Below are positions 17,308-26,886 of a stretch of 64,000 nt of DNA, piece after piece. The stretch covers positions 93,520 through 157,519 of the forward strand of contig JAEWMS010000033.1 of assembly GCA_023393115.1 (NCBI GenBank), written 5' to 3'. Each line of letters opens with the position of its first letter. The stretch's first letter is position 1. This DNA comes from Bacillota bacterium (GTDB lineage: Bacteria; Bacillota; Clostridia; Acetivibrionales; DSM-1351). The notes beneath the pieces were generated by a model. It did no database searches and was not told the origin of the DNA. It saw nothing but the letters and a program-made list of their open reading frames with translations. The position numbers and the translations under genes were made by a program.

Positions 17308-18888
17308 TTATTCATAATCATCTGTTAACCAGTTACGGAGCAGCTGTGCAACTGCATCTGGTTTTTGCTTTACAAACTTCTCCAACTGCTTCTTAACTTC
17401 GGATCTTTCTTCAATATCTATTTCAGGAAGAGGTTCCTGTTTCACTTCCACATTGAATTTCGATGGAATAATAACTTCTTCGTTACCTGCAAGAACAGGT
17501 TCAAACTCTTTATTCTTTGCTTTTCTAGGCAATGCTACAATTACCAGAGCAATCACCATTAATAGCAGAAGCAAAGGTAAACCATAGGTTGAAAGTAAAT
17601 TTTGTATAGTTTCTGCAGTAGTTGGAATTTCTTCAACCGGTGCAGCTATTTTCAGCTTTGTGACAGCCAGATTAGCAACAGGAATACCTGTTGCTTTACT
17701 TGCCAAATCCTTCACCTGAGCTATAAGATCGTCAGTAAGCTTGGAATCATCGGGAACACGACTTCCATACAGCAAAGTAATGGCTGCTGTCGTCCTATCA
17801 GGAATAACCTCACCAAGTGATTTCTCACTTTGCTTTGAGGTCTCATTGTATGCAAAATTTTCTGTGACGTCTGATTTTTTGTAAGATTTTGAATCAGAAG
17901 AACCCATCGGGTATGAAGGTGTAGTACCGGGATTTGAATTGACCCCTACAGCAGTATCTGTAGAATCTCCATTTTTTAGATCTTCCTTCAATTCCTGTCT
18001 GCTTACTATTGCTCCTGAATCCATACCATTTGGATTAGAAATTTCTTTTGAAGACTGAGATAAAGAATCAAAATCCAAAACAGGGTTAACAACAACCTTA
18101 GCAGCGTCAAAACTGTCAAACTGGTCATTTAACACTTCTCTCAAGTTTTTTTCCAGATCACTTTTCACTTTTTTCTTCATGTCATATTGCGTAGAAGTCT
18201 TATCCATACCTGTTTCATCCTTCTCAATGTTGAGAGGATTTCCATTTTGATCAACTACTGTGACATTTTCAGGATTTAGTCCTTCTACACTGCTGGCTAC
18301 AACTTTAACAATGCTTTCAGCTTGTTTCGGTGTTATGTCTCCAACTTTTGTAATAACTACTGAAGCTTTAGCTTCACTACTATTGGTTTCATCAATAAAT
18401 AATGTTTTTTCAGGTCTTGTTAATGTAACACTTGCATCTTTAACATTTTCAAACAGCTTTAATTGTCTGGCTATATCAGATTCATCCAACTGCTGCCAGA
18501 TATGTTTCTTGTCACTTTCTGTGGTGTTTATTTTTATACTACTGAGTGCATCTGCAAATGTAAGACCATTTTTGGGATAACCAGCTGATACTAACTCAAA
18601 GTGTGCTGTGTCACTATCATTTACGTTAACTATTATACCTGACTTATCATCAGTCAATCTGTAGGCAATCCCTTTTTCTGTGAGAATCTTCTGCATTTCT
18701 GCCACATCAGCAGGATCAGCGTTATTGATTACTGTTGTGTATGAAGGCCTTGTCAATAAAAACAAACCTAATCCAACAGCAATGACCACAATACCTGATG
18801 TAACATAGATTCTGATTTTTTGTGACTTGTCCAAACCCTTCCAGAATTCCTGAATCGGTTTAAGTATCCGAGATAAAATTTCAGGCAA
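17308..18888 (-). CDS. fliF: flagellar MS-ring protein FliF
   Basis: FliF forms the MS ring in the membrane. The 526-residue product has an N-terminal membrane segment (about residues 26-46), ring-building motifs with LARPEKT-like TLTRPEKTLFIDE, a low-complexity middle part, a second membrane segment near 430-450 and the C-terminal FliG-binding tail (VAQLLRNWLTDDYE). I choose TTG 18888, five bases after GAGGTGG, over the in-frame GTG 18897. Confidence 0.95.
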   Translation of the reverse strand: MPEILSRILKPIQEFWKGLDKSQKIRIYVTSGIVVIAVGLGLFLLTRPSYTTVINNADPADVAEMQKILTEKGIAYRLTDDKSGIIVNVNDSDTAHFELVSAGYPKNGLTFADALSSIKINTTESDKKHIWQQLDESDIARQLKLFENVKDASVTLTRPEKTLFIDETNSSEAKASVVITKVGDITPKQAESIVKVVASSVEGLNPENVTVVDQNGNPLNIEKDETGMDKTSTQYDMKKKVKSDLEKNLREVLNDQFDSFDAAKVVVNPVLDFDSLSQSSKEISNPNGMDSGAIVSRQELKEDLKNGDSTDTAVGVNSNPGTTPSYPMGSSDSKSYKKSDVTENFAYNETSKQSEKSLGEVIPDRTTAAITLLYGSRVPDDSKLTDDLIAQVKDLASKATGIPVANLAVTKLKIAAPVEEIPTTAETIQNLLSTYGLPLLLLLMVIALVIVALPRKAKNKEFEPVLAGNEEVIIPSKFNVEVKQEPLPEIDIEERSEVKKQLEKFVKQKPDAVAQLLRNWLTDDYE

Positions 18889-19031
18889 GACTACCACCTC
18901 GATTTATAGTATTTGTCTTTTGTATAACCAGTTGTAAACTATATTTTAGTAGTTAATTTTACTAAGCATATTAAGTAAACAAAAATAAATTAATAAGTGT
19001 CATTAACCAATTTTTTTGTAAACTAATATCG

Positions 19032-19340
19032 CTATATTTGCATTCTCATAATTTCTGAATATGCATCAAGTATTTTGTTTCTAACCTGCATTGTAAACTG
19101 CAATGCAACACTTGCCTTCTCACCTGCAATTAAAACTTCAGGTATATTATCGGTCTTGCCAAGAGCAAAGTCCTCTTTCAATTTGCTTGCTTGATTTTCC
19201 AAATCTGAAACTTTCATAAGAGCTGAATTTAGATATTCCCCAAAACTTACCTCAGGAGTCTTAATCTCCTCATTTACACTCCTTAACCCTACATTATCGG
19301 GTATTAACTGCTTAACTTCTGAGATACTGTTAATAGCCAT
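19032..19340 (-). CDS. fliE: flagellar hook-basal body protein FliE
   Basis: FliE connects the MS ring to the proximal rod. The 102-residue product has the FliE pattern SFGEYLNSALMKVSDLENQA and the C-terminal VLIAGEKASVALQFTMQVRN. It follows flgC by 13 bases, the usual flgB-flgC-fliE order. About 140 bases separate it from fliF, a space holding only AT-rich sequence and no clear second promoter. Confidence 0.94.
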   Translation of the reverse strand: MAINSISEVKQLIPDNVGLRSVNEEIKTPEVSFGEYLNSALMKVSDLENQASKLKEDFALGKTDNIPEVLIAGEKASVALQFTMQVRNKILDAYSEIMRMQI

Positions 19341-19353
19341 TTAAACCTCCGAA

Positions 19354-19794
19354 TTACTTACCAATTTCCAAAGCTTTTAAAGCCATAGACTTGGTAGCAT
19401 TTATTGAAGTAACATTAGCCTCATAGGATCTTGTAGCTGAAATCATATTTACCATTTCGGTAACAATGTCAACATTTGGCTTGCTAACATATCCGTTTTC
19501 ATCTGCATCTGGGTGACCCGGATCATATTCCTTCTTAAAGTCGGAGGAATCCTCAACTATTTTACTTACCCTAACACCCTGGCCATTGTCAAGTCTACTG
19601 CTTGCAGCCGAAAGTACAGAGGAAAATGAGTCAGAGCCTGTGCGCTCTTCAAAAATAACTTCTCTTCTTCTATAGGGTGTACCATCTTCAGTTCTGGTAT
19701 TAATATTCGCAATATTCTGAGATATTGTATCCATTCTAAGCCTTTGGGCTGTGAGTCCGGATGCACCGATATCAAGTGAAGTAAAAAAACCCAT
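19354..19794 (-). CDS. flgC: flagellar basal-body rod protein FlgC
   Basis: FlgC is a proximal rod subunit. The 146-residue product has the rod motif GASGLTAQRLRMDTISQNIA with NINTRTEDGTPYRR, and the C-terminal NVDIVTEMVNMISATRSYEA. It follows flgB by two bases. Motifs and length are normal. Confidence 0.95.
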   Translation of the reverse strand: MGFFTSLDIGASGLTAQRLRMDTISQNIANINTRTEDGTPYRRREVIFEERTGSDSFSSVLSAASSRLDNGQGVRVSKIVEDSSDFKKEYDPGHPDADENGYVSKPNVDIVTEMVNMISATRSYEANVTSINATKSMALKALEIGK

Positions 19795-19796
19795 AA

Positions 19797-20210
19797 TCAG
19801 CTTCTCCCTTCTTTAATTACATTCTTTATCTTACTGTAGTTGCTGTTTATCATTTGAATAAGAGCATTGTACTTAATCTGATTCTTTGCGAGATTTGCCA
19901 TTTCACTATCTATGTCAACATTGTTTCCGTCAATTCGCATACTTGAATTGGAATTATCCTCAACAAGTGTCGGCTCAACCTTGTTCACATCTCTGGTATT
20001 TATCTCAATATGTCTCTTATCGGTAACATTTCCTTCCAGACTGGTTCTACCCATGGAATCGTTAAGAATTTCTTCAAAAGCTATATCTTTTCGTTTATAT
20101 TTAGGAGTGTCAACATTCGCCAAATTTTGAGAAATAACATCATTTCTTGCCCAAGATGCATTCAATGATTTTTCTAAAATACTACTTTTACCGTACAAAT
20201 TTTGTATCAC
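19797..20210 (-). CDS. flgB: flagellar basal-body rod protein FlgB
   Basis: FlgB is a proximal rod subunit and the first gene of this operon. The 137-residue product has the rod motif LNASWARNDVISQNLANVDT with PKYKRKDIAFEE and a C-terminal DSEMANLAKNQIKYNALIQM. The start is GTG, eight bases after GGGGGTG. A promoter lies about 50 bases upstream. Confidence 0.95.
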   Translation of the reverse strand: MIQNLYGKSSILEKSLNASWARNDVISQNLANVDTPKYKRKDIAFEEILNDSMGRTSLEGNVTDKRHIEINTRDVNKVEPTLVEDNSNSSMRIDGNNVDIDSEMANLAKNQIKYNALIQMINSNYSKIKNVIKEGRS

Positions 20211-20260
20211 TCTAAAAGCACCCCCATATAAATATTACATAAACGAATATTATTAGATAA

Positions 20261-20289
20261 ATTCTAGCATATTAATTTTAAAAAAACAA
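20261..20289 (-). promoter_or_regulatory. sigma-A-type promoter of the flagellar operon
   Basis: On the minus strand TTGTTT (20289-20284) is followed by a 17-base spacer and TAGAAT (20266-20261), preceded by TG as an extended -10 element. It lies just upstream of flgB after the end of trmFO and is the only good promoter I see for the roughly 20-kb operon. Nothing here resembles a sigma-D (FliA) promoter. Confidence 0.7.
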
Positions 20290-20325
20290 TAAATATAGTT
20301 ACAATATAGCGTAATATAGGACTAA

Positions 20326-21648
20326 TTACTCAATCCAATTATTAACATTTATATAAATTTGGGATATAATCTGTAAAGATTTTACAGCATTTTCTGCATT
20401 TCTTTTTCTTTTATCGCGAATACTAGTATCAAGGTTACCAAAAATACCAAAGTTAACATTCATGGGTTGGAAGTTCTTAACACTCTGGTCCGATATATAA
20501 TTGCTCAGAGCTCCAATCGCCGTATTTGACGGAAATTCCACTTTTTCTCTGCCCAATACCCTTGCAGCGGCATTTATACCTGCTACAAAGCCTGATGCTG
20601 TTGACTCGATATAGCCTTCTACTCCTGTAATTTGTCCTGCAAAGTATATGGATGGATTCTTTTTAAGGTTGTAGGTATTATCCAGTAGCTTGGGGGAGTT
20701 TATATAAGTGTTTCTATGCATAACCCCGTATCTGACAAATTCTGCATTTTCAAGGCCAGGAATAAGACTAAATACTCTTTTCTGTTCAGCCCATTTTAAA
20801 TGTGTTTGAAACCCTACTATATTATAAAGCGTACCAGTTTTATTGTCCTGTCTTAGCTGTACTACAGCATAAGGTTTTGTATTTGTTCTGGAGTCACTAA
20901 GGCCTACCGGTTTTAATGGGCCGAACCTCATTGTATCCTTTCCCCTCTTAGCCATACTCTCAATGGGCATGCAGCCTTCAAATACCATGTTTTTTTCGAA
21001 TTCCTTAATTTCAGCCAGTTCTGCATTTACCAGAGCATCATAAAAGATTTCATATTCATCACGGCTCATAGGACAATTTATATAGTCCTCTGACCCTCTG
21101 CCGTATCTGGCAGCTTTAAAGGCTTTATCCATGTTAATTGAATCATAGGTTACAATGGGTGCCGCGGCATCAAAAAAGTGGAGATAGTCCTCGCCTATTA
21201 TTTCCTTAACAGCGCTGAACATCCCTTCGGATGTTAATGGACCGGTAGCAATTATTGTTATATTTTCATCTGGTATGCCAATCTGTTCCCGGTTGATTAT
21301 TTCAATGTTTCCTATTCCCTTTATTTGGTCCGTGATATACTCTGAAAAGCCTTCACGATCCACGGCCAAAGCTCCACCGGCAGGTACCCGTGTAGCGTCT
21401 GCAGCCTTAAGAATCAAGGAATCCATTGCTCTTAATTCCTCCTTCAACAAACCGACGGCATTTTCAATCTGATCAGATCGAAGAGAGTTACTGCAGACCA
21501 GTTCAGCAAAATTGCTTGAATGGTGAGCTGGAGAATATTTCTCCGGTTTCATTTCGTAAAGCTTTACATTTATACCTCTCTTTGACAGCTGGTATGCAGC
21601 CTCACAACCGGCTAGCCCGGCTCCGATTACATTTACAATATTTTTCAT
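20326..21648 (-). CDS. trmFO: tRNA (uracil-5-)-methyltransferase TrmFO, folate/FAD dependent
   Basis: TrmFO makes ribothymidine at position 54 of tRNA using methylenetetrahydrofolate and FADH2. The 440-residue product starts with the FAD-binding GAGLAGCEAAYQLSKRGI, and carries HHSSNFAELVCSNSLRSDQI, FEGCMPIESMAKRGKDTMRF and the C-terminal GQITGVEGYIESTASGFVAG. The reading frame extends upstream to 21798, but the ATG at 21648 behind GGGAG gives the standard N terminus. It lies between topA and the flagellar operon. Confidence 0.96.
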   Translation of the reverse strand: MKNIVNVIGAGLAGCEAAYQLSKRGINVKLYEMKPEKYSPAHHSSNFAELVCSNSLRSDQIENAVGLLKEELRAMDSLILKAADATRVPAGGALAVDREGFSEYITDQIKGIGNIEIINREQIGIPDENITIIATGPLTSEGMFSAVKEIIGEDYLHFFDAAAPIVTYDSINMDKAFKAARYGRGSEDYINCPMSRDEYEIFYDALVNAELAEIKEFEKNMVFEGCMPIESMAKRGKDTMRFGPLKPVGLSDSRTNTKPYAVVQLRQDNKTGTLYNIVGFQTHLKWAEQKRVFSLIPGLENAEFVRYGVMHRNTYINSPKLLDNTYNLKKNPSIYFAGQITGVEGYIESTASGFVAGINAAARVLGREKVEFPSNTAIGALSNYISDQSVKNFQPMNVNFGIFGNLDTSIRDKRKRNAENAVKSLQIISQIYINVNNWIE

Positions 21649-21662
21649 ATTAATCTCCCATC

Positions 21663-21679
21663 TACGCGCATAGCGTGTA
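21663..21679. repeat. palindromic leader repeat upstream of trmFO (copy 1)
   Basis: The 17-base sequence TACGCGCATAGCGTGTA forms a 7-bp stem (one G-U pair) with a 3-base loop, immediately before the trmFO ribosome site. A near-identical element stands at the same place before comM (26887-26903), with the surrounding ribosome site and start also alike. It is GC-rich compared with the flanks. Confidence 0.75.
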
Positions 21680-21699
21680 CACACATAATATATTAAATA

Positions 21700-21731
21700 A
21701 ACCGAAAGGCTTATATGCACTTCCGGTTTAC
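21700..21731 (-). terminator. hairpin after topA
   Basis: Downstream of the topA stop the minus strand reads AACCGGAAG, an 11-base loop and CTTTCGGTT, a 9-bp stem with one G-U pair, followed by a broken T run (TATTTAAT). It is a plausible weak terminator or attenuation point between topA and trmFO. Confidence 0.5.
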
Positions 21732-21769
21732 AAGTTAATTCTATATATCCTTTTAAGATTTTTGAAAAT

Positions 21770-23890
21770 TTATTTTGCCTTTTTAACAGTAGTATCATTG
21801 TGGCTCTGACACTTTTCGTTGCTGCACTTAAGTTCTGCCTTTTTACCTGCAGTTTTTTTCAGCATAAAGCTTCCGCACTGACTACAAGTCTCATTGCTTG
21901 GCATATCCCAGCTCATAAAGGAGCATTCCGGGTTCCTTTCGCAACCGATATACCTTCTGCCCTTTTTAGTCTTTTTGTATAAAACTTTTCCCTGACATAA
22001 AGGACATGATACACCGGCCTCCTCAACTATTGCTTTTGTGTTGCGGCATTCGGGAAAACCCGGGCAGGCAAGAAATTTCCCAAATCTTCCGTGCTTCACA
22101 ACCATATTTCTTCCACATTTATCGCATATAACATCGGAGACTTCCTCAGGAACCTCAACATCTCCAATTGATTCCTCAGCCTGCTTCAGAACTCCGGCAA
22201 AAGAAGAATAGAAATCCTTCATAACCGCTTTCCAAGGCTTTTCACCGTCTTCTACAGCATCCAGCTCATTTTCCATTTGAGCAGTAAATTCTGCATCGAC
22301 TATATCAACAAAATGATTTTTCATTATATCATTGACTATTTTGCCCAACTCTGTAGGTAACAAAAATTTCTTTTCCTTAACTACATAGCCTCTGGATAAT
22401 ATAGTAGTAATAGTTGGAGCGTAAGTACTTGGCCTTCCGATGCCCCTCTCTTCCAGTGCTCTTACTAGTGTGGCTTCGGTATACCTTGCCGGCGGTTGAG
22501 TAAAATGCTGCTTGGGAGTATTCTTCTTTAGTTCAAGAACATCACCCTGCATTAATTCAGGAAGATTGTTTCCTTCTTCATCTTCATCGTCACCTTCATC
22601 TTCACTGCCTTCAGCGTCCTTCCCTTCAATATAAAGTACCATAAAGCCCTGAAATTTCACCTTGGAGCCATTAGCTTTAAAGATGTATTTACCCGCAGAT
22701 ATATCTGCGCTGACTGTATCGTACACTGCTGATGACATCTGGCTGGCAATAAATCTACTCCATATCAGTTTGTACAATTTATATTGTTCTGCATTAAGTG
22801 AGTCCTTGATTTCATCAGGAGTCATTGTGATATAGGTAGGACGGATAGCTTCATGGGCATCCTGGGACGCCGACTTGTTTTTATATACTTTCGGGGTCTG
22901 GGGAATATAGGCTTCGCCATATTTTTTACTTATATATTCCCTTGCTTCGTTTTGCGCTTCGGCAGAAATTCTGGTGGAGTCGGTTCTCATGTATGTTATC
23001 AAACCAACTGAACCATGACCCTTTATTTCGATACCTTCATACAGCTGCTGGGCTACCATCATGGTTCTTTTTGTGGTAAAGCCAAGTTTCCTCGATGCTT
23101 CCTGCTGCAAGGTACTGGTTATAAAAGGTGCAGCGGCGGCTCTTTTCTTTTCCTGTTCCTTAACCTTCTTAACTATATATTTACTTTTCTCAAGTTCCTT
23201 CAGGATAGCATTAACCTGCTCTTCATTATTCAGTTCTATCTTTTCAGCCTCTGTACCGTAAAATTTTGCATTAAACCCCGGACTGACTTTTGGCTTTACA
23301 AGCTTTGATATAATTGACCAATACTCCTGGGTGACGAAATTATCAATTTCCTCCTCCCTGTCACATATCATTTTTGTTGCGACAGACTGAACTCTTCCGG
23401 CGCTCAATCCCTTCTTTACCTTTTTCCAAAGCAGAGGGCTGATTTTATAGCCTACTATTCTATCAAGTACTCTTCTGGCCTGCTGTGCATCCACAAGGTC
23501 CATATCAATCTTTCTGGGCTGTTTGATAGCACTTTTTACAGCGTTCTGAGTAATTTCATTAAAGGAAACCCTGCATTTCTGATTTTCATCTATATTCAAG
23601 AGGTTTGCCAGATGCCAGGAAATTGCCTCGCCTTCACGGTCAGGGTCAGTAGCAAGATAAACTTTTTTTGCAGCTTTTGCTTCTTTTTTAAGTTTAGATA
23701 TTACATCACCTTTGCCTCTGATTGTTATATATTTAGGCTCAAAATTGTTATCAATATCTACACCCATCTGACTTTTAGGCAAATCTCTAACATGGCCTAC
23801 AGATGCTTCCACCTTATAGCCTTTACCTAAAAACTTACCGATAGATTTTACTTTTCCGGGAGACTCCACAATAACCAGGTTATCAGCCAT
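21770..23890 (-). CDS. topA: DNA topoisomerase I (type IA)
   Basis: TopA relaxes negative supercoils. The 706-residue product has the Toprim domain with VESPGKVKSIGKFLG and TDPDREGE (residues 81-88), the active-site Tyr300 in GLITYMRTDSTRIS, and three C-terminal Cys4 zinc ribbons (CDKCGRN...C, CPLCQGK...C, CSQCGSF...C). An acidic insert near residues 420-435 is unusual but short. The ATG start has GGAGG upstream. It is often followed by trmFO in Firmicutes, as here. Confidence 0.97.
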   Translation of the reverse strand: MADNLVIVESPGKVKSIGKFLGKGYKVEASVGHVRDLPKSQMGVDIDNNFEPKYITIRGKGDVISKLKKEAKAAKKVYLATDPDREGEAISWHLANLLNIDENQKCRVSFNEITQNAVKSAIKQPRKIDMDLVDAQQARRVLDRIVGYKISPLLWKKVKKGLSAGRVQSVATKMICDREEEIDNFVTQEYWSIISKLVKPKVSPGFNAKFYGTEAEKIELNNEEQVNAILKELEKSKYIVKKVKEQEKKRAAAAPFITSTLQQEASRKLGFTTKRTMMVAQQLYEGIEIKGHGSVGLITYMRTDSTRISAEAQNEAREYISKKYGEAYIPQTPKVYKNKSASQDAHEAIRPTYITMTPDEIKDSLNAEQYKLYKLIWSRFIASQMSSAVYDTVSADISAGKYIFKANGSKVKFQGFMVLYIEGKDAEGSEDEGDDEDEEGNNLPELMQGDVLELKKNTPKQHFTQPPARYTEATLVRALEERGIGRPSTYAPTITTILSRGYVVKEKKFLLPTELGKIVNDIMKNHFVDIVDAEFTAQMENELDAVEDGEKPWKAVMKDFYSSFAGVLKQAEESIGDVEVPEEVSDVICDKCGRNMVVKHGRFGKFLACPGFPECRNTKAIVEEAGVSCPLCQGKVLYKKTKKGRRYIGCERNPECSFMSWDMPSNETCSQCGSFMLKKTAGKKAELKCSNEKCQSHNDTTVKKAK

Positions 23891-23968
23891 TTTATTCCTC
23901 CGTGTAATTTTTGTACATTTTTATATCGTTTCAATTTATAACGTTACAATTTTTATCAGACAAATACT

Positions 23969-23997
23969 AATTTAAACTGGTTTTTTATTTCTGTCAA
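23969..23997 (-). promoter_or_regulatory. sigma-A-type promoter of topA
   Basis: On the minus strand TTGACA (23997-23992) is followed by exactly 17 bases and TAAATT (23974-23969). It lies about 80 bases before the topA ATG, within the 254-base gap after dprA. The -35 element is perfect; the -10 is one base off consensus in the conserved positions. Confidence 0.7.
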
Positions 23998-24144
23998 CCT
24001 CACATTAATGATTTTACAGAAAAATAAGTAAATTCTGTTATTTTATAGTCATCCCTAAAAGCTTATTACTTGTTTGTCCCTTATCAAAATTATGCACACA
24101 ATATAAGATTTTATGACTGTCCAAAATCATTATATGTATGTTAT

Positions 24145-25320
24145 TTACATGCACATCTCAAAAAGTTTTCCCGGCAGTTGATTTATAACTCCTTTCATTT
24201 CAAGCATGAACAGTATATTATTTATTTCACCGGGAGGAATGTTACTTCTTTGAATTATTTCATCTATATGATGAATCCCTTTCTGTATAATTTTAACAAT
24301 ACGGATTTCCTCTGTACTTAACCCCCTATAGTTCTTTGCCTCAGGATTTACGTTTACCGTATTACCTTTTATTTTTACTATACTTGCCATACTACTGCTT
24401 GCATTCTGGATTTTTTTATCTATTTTATCATTACTTATGTATGCCTCAACCCTGTAATCAAATTCCTCCAATATATCTTCAACCTCAAGTACCATTTTAG
24501 CTCCATCCCGAATTAATTGATTGGTACCTCTGCTGTAAGCACAGTCGATATTTCCCGGAACAGCGAACACTTCGCGGCCCTGCTCAAGTGCAAAGCCGGC
24601 AGTAATGAGAGAGCCGCTTCTTTTTGCAGCTTCTACCACAAGAACACCTGAGGATATTCCGCTGATAATTCTGTTTCTCGCCGGGAAATTATATTGTAGA
24701 GGCGGAGTTCCGGGGGGATATTCAGACAGTATTAATCCGCCAGATTTCAAAATATTGTCATACAGGCCAACATTTTCTGGCGGATAGATGCATTCGGGTC
24801 CACAGCCCAAGACTGCTGCTGTTTTTCCGCCGGCGTCCAAACAGCCCTCATGGGCAATACTGTCTATTCCTCTGGCAAGGCCGCTAATAATTTGGACACC
24901 TCTCATTGCAAGCTCGTAGGATAGTTTTTTTGCCGAAAACGCACCGTAATTTGTTGTTCTTCTTGAGCCAACCACTGCTATGGAAAATTCGGAAAGTTTT
25001 AATTTCCCCCTATAGTACAGTGCAACTGGTGGATCATAAATCTCTCTAAGACCTTGAGGATAATCAGCGTCGGATATATCTATAACTTTTATATCATTTT
25101 TGAGCATTAAATCATTTATCTTAGTAATCCTCTCCCTATTTTCCATGGACAAAATTTCTTCTACATTTTTTTTAGTAAGCTGTCTGTTTGTTTTTAGTTC
25201 AGATTCGCTCAAATTAAAAATTATTTTGGGGTCCCCGTATGCTTCAAGAAGTGTTCGTGCCTTTACCGGACCTAAACCTGCCAGTGATGAAAACCATACC
25301 CAATAATCCATTTCTCTCAT
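24145..25320 (-). CDS. dprA: DNA processing protein DprA (Smf)
   Basis: DprA loads RecA on incoming single-stranded DNA during transformation. The 391-residue product has an N-terminal helical SAM-like region, the Rossmann-like DNA-binding domain with VGSRRTTNYG, ISGLARGIDSIAHEG and YPPENVGLYD, and a C-terminal winged-helix domain (EEIRIVKIIQKGIHHIDEII). It follows comM by 23 bases, so the two form a competence-type pair even though no other competence genes are in the window. Confidence 0.95.
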   Translation of the reverse strand: MREMDYWVWFSSLAGLGPVKARTLLEAYGDPKIIFNLSESELKTNRQLTKKNVEEILSMENRERITKINDLMLKNDIKVIDISDADYPQGLREIYDPPVALYYRGKLKLSEFSIAVVGSRRTTNYGAFSAKKLSYELAMRGVQIISGLARGIDSIAHEGCLDAGGKTAAVLGCGPECIYPPENVGLYDNILKSGGLILSEYPPGTPPLQYNFPARNRIISGISSGVLVVEAAKRSGSLITAGFALEQGREVFAVPGNIDCAYSRGTNQLIRDGAKMVLEVEDILEEFDYRVEAYISNDKIDKKIQNASSSMASIVKIKGNTVNVNPEAKNYRGLSTEEIRIVKIIQKGIHHIDEIIQRSNIPPGEINNILFMLEMKGVINQLPGKLFEMCM

Positions 25321-25343
25321 ACATTTCTCCTTGTATTTTGTAA

Positions 25344-26873
25344 TTAATATTTATGTCTGTCAAAACTTCTGTACTGAATTGCCTCAGCCACATGCTGGGA
25401 TTTTATTACCTCACTGCTCTCCATATCTGCTATTGTCCTGGCAACCTTCAGTATTCTGTTATGGGCTCTGGCACTCAGACCCAGCTTTTCAAACGCGCGC
25501 AGTAATAAATTAGAAGTAACTCTGTCAAGTTCACAATATTTTTTAACCATTGAAGGTGTCAATTCAGAGTTTGAAAATATACCGAGTCCTTTGTATCTTT
25601 CAAGCTGTATATCTCTTGCTTTATTCACCCTTGCCCTGATAGCTGCCGAAGTCTCAACCTTGGTTGTATTTTGGAGATCTTGAAACTTAACCGGCTGAAC
25701 CTCGGCGTGAATATCTATTCTGTCTAGAATAGGCTGACTCAGCTTTCCAAAATACTGTTTTATCATTTTGGGTGTACAGGTACATTTTTTTGTGCCATCC
25801 AATAAGAAGCCGCATTTGCACGGGTTTGCAGCACATATTAAAGTTGTTTTAGCTGGATAGGTGATGCTATTATTTGCTCGTGATATGCATATTTCACCAT
25901 CCTCCAAAGGCTGCCGAAGGACTTCAATGGCTTCAGTGCTAAACTCCGGAAATTCATCCAGAAAGAGAACACCAAAATGTGCCAGACTAACCTCTCCGGG
26001 TTTTATGTGTTTGCCTCCTCCGATAAGAGAAATATCTGATATTGTATGGTGAGGATTTCTAAAGGGCCTGACAGTAATAAGTGAAGTTTTCTGAGGCAGT
26101 AGTCCGGCCACACTGTATATTTTGGTCAGCTCCAGAGCTTCCTCAAAGGTCATTTGTGGTAAGATAGTTGGAAGTCTCTTGGCAAGCATGGTTTTCCCGC
26201 TCCCGGGAGAACCCACCATCAGCAGGTTATGGGCTCCTGAAGCTGCTATCTCCATTGCCCGCTTAACGTTATCCTGACCTCTAACATCGCTGAAATCCAT
26301 AGAATATGAAATATTCTGTACAAAAATGCTGTCAATATCTATTTTATATGCAGGTATAATCTCTCTGCCATTAAGGTGGTTGATTAGCTCAACTAAGCTT
26401 TTAACAGGTAAAATGTTTACATCTGCAAGGACAGCTGCTTCATCAGCATTTGCTTCAGGTACAAAAACATTGCCTATACCATGGGAGCGGGCACAGCAAG
26501 CCATGGACAGAATTCCTTTTACGGGCTTGATAGTACCATCCAGAGATAATTCTCCCAAAAACATATACTTCTCCAGTTCATTTGAAACTATAATACCCGA
26601 GGCTACTAATATACCAACTGCTATTGAAACATCATAGACAGAACCCCCTTTTCGTAAATTTGCCGGCGCAAGGTTTATGGTTATTCGCCTTATGGGAAAT
26701 TCTATCTCGCTGTTCTTGATGGCTGCTCTTACTCTTTCCCTGGATTCTCTGACAGCAGTATCACCCAAACCTACTATATCGAAGCTCGGTATCCCGTTAC
26801 TGATGTCAGTTTCAACTTCCACTATGCAGCCATCAATTCCCATGAGTGCACAACTGTTAATTTTTGAAACCAT
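25344..26873 (-). CDS. comM: YifB/ComM family Mg-chelatase-like AAA ATPase
   Basis: ComM is a hexameric helicase that aids branch migration of transforming DNA. The 509-residue product has the N-terminal Lon-protease-like (ChlI) domain, the Walker A motif GSPGSGKTMLAKRLP, the LDEFPEF Walker B segment, and a Mg-chelatase C-terminal part. An in-frame ATG lies four codons upstream at 26885, but ATG 26873 follows GGAGG by five bases. It is probably co-transcribed with dprA. Confidence 0.94.
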   Translation of the reverse strand: MVSKINSCALMGIDGCIVEVETDISNGIPSFDIVGLGDTAVRESRERVRAAIKNSEIEFPIRRITINLAPANLRKGGSVYDVSIAVGILVASGIIVSNELEKYMFLGELSLDGTIKPVKGILSMACCARSHGIGNVFVPEANADEAAVLADVNILPVKSLVELINHLNGREIIPAYKIDIDSIFVQNISYSMDFSDVRGQDNVKRAMEIAASGAHNLLMVGSPGSGKTMLAKRLPTILPQMTFEEALELTKIYSVAGLLPQKTSLITVRPFRNPHHTISDISLIGGGKHIKPGEVSLAHFGVLFLDEFPEFSTEAIEVLRQPLEDGEICISRANNSITYPAKTTLICAANPCKCGFLLDGTKKCTCTPKMIKQYFGKLSQPILDRIDIHAEVQPVKFQDLQNTTKVETSAAIRARVNKARDIQLERYKGLGIFSNSELTPSMVKKYCELDRVTSNLLLRAFEKLGLSARAHNRILKVARTIADMESSEVIKSQHVAEAIQYRSFDRHKY

Positions 26874-26886
26874 ATTATCCTCCATC

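Noticed and set aside
18889..19031. Internal promoter between fliE and fliF
   Set aside because: Only weak, badly spaced -35/-10 candidates in AT-rich sequence.
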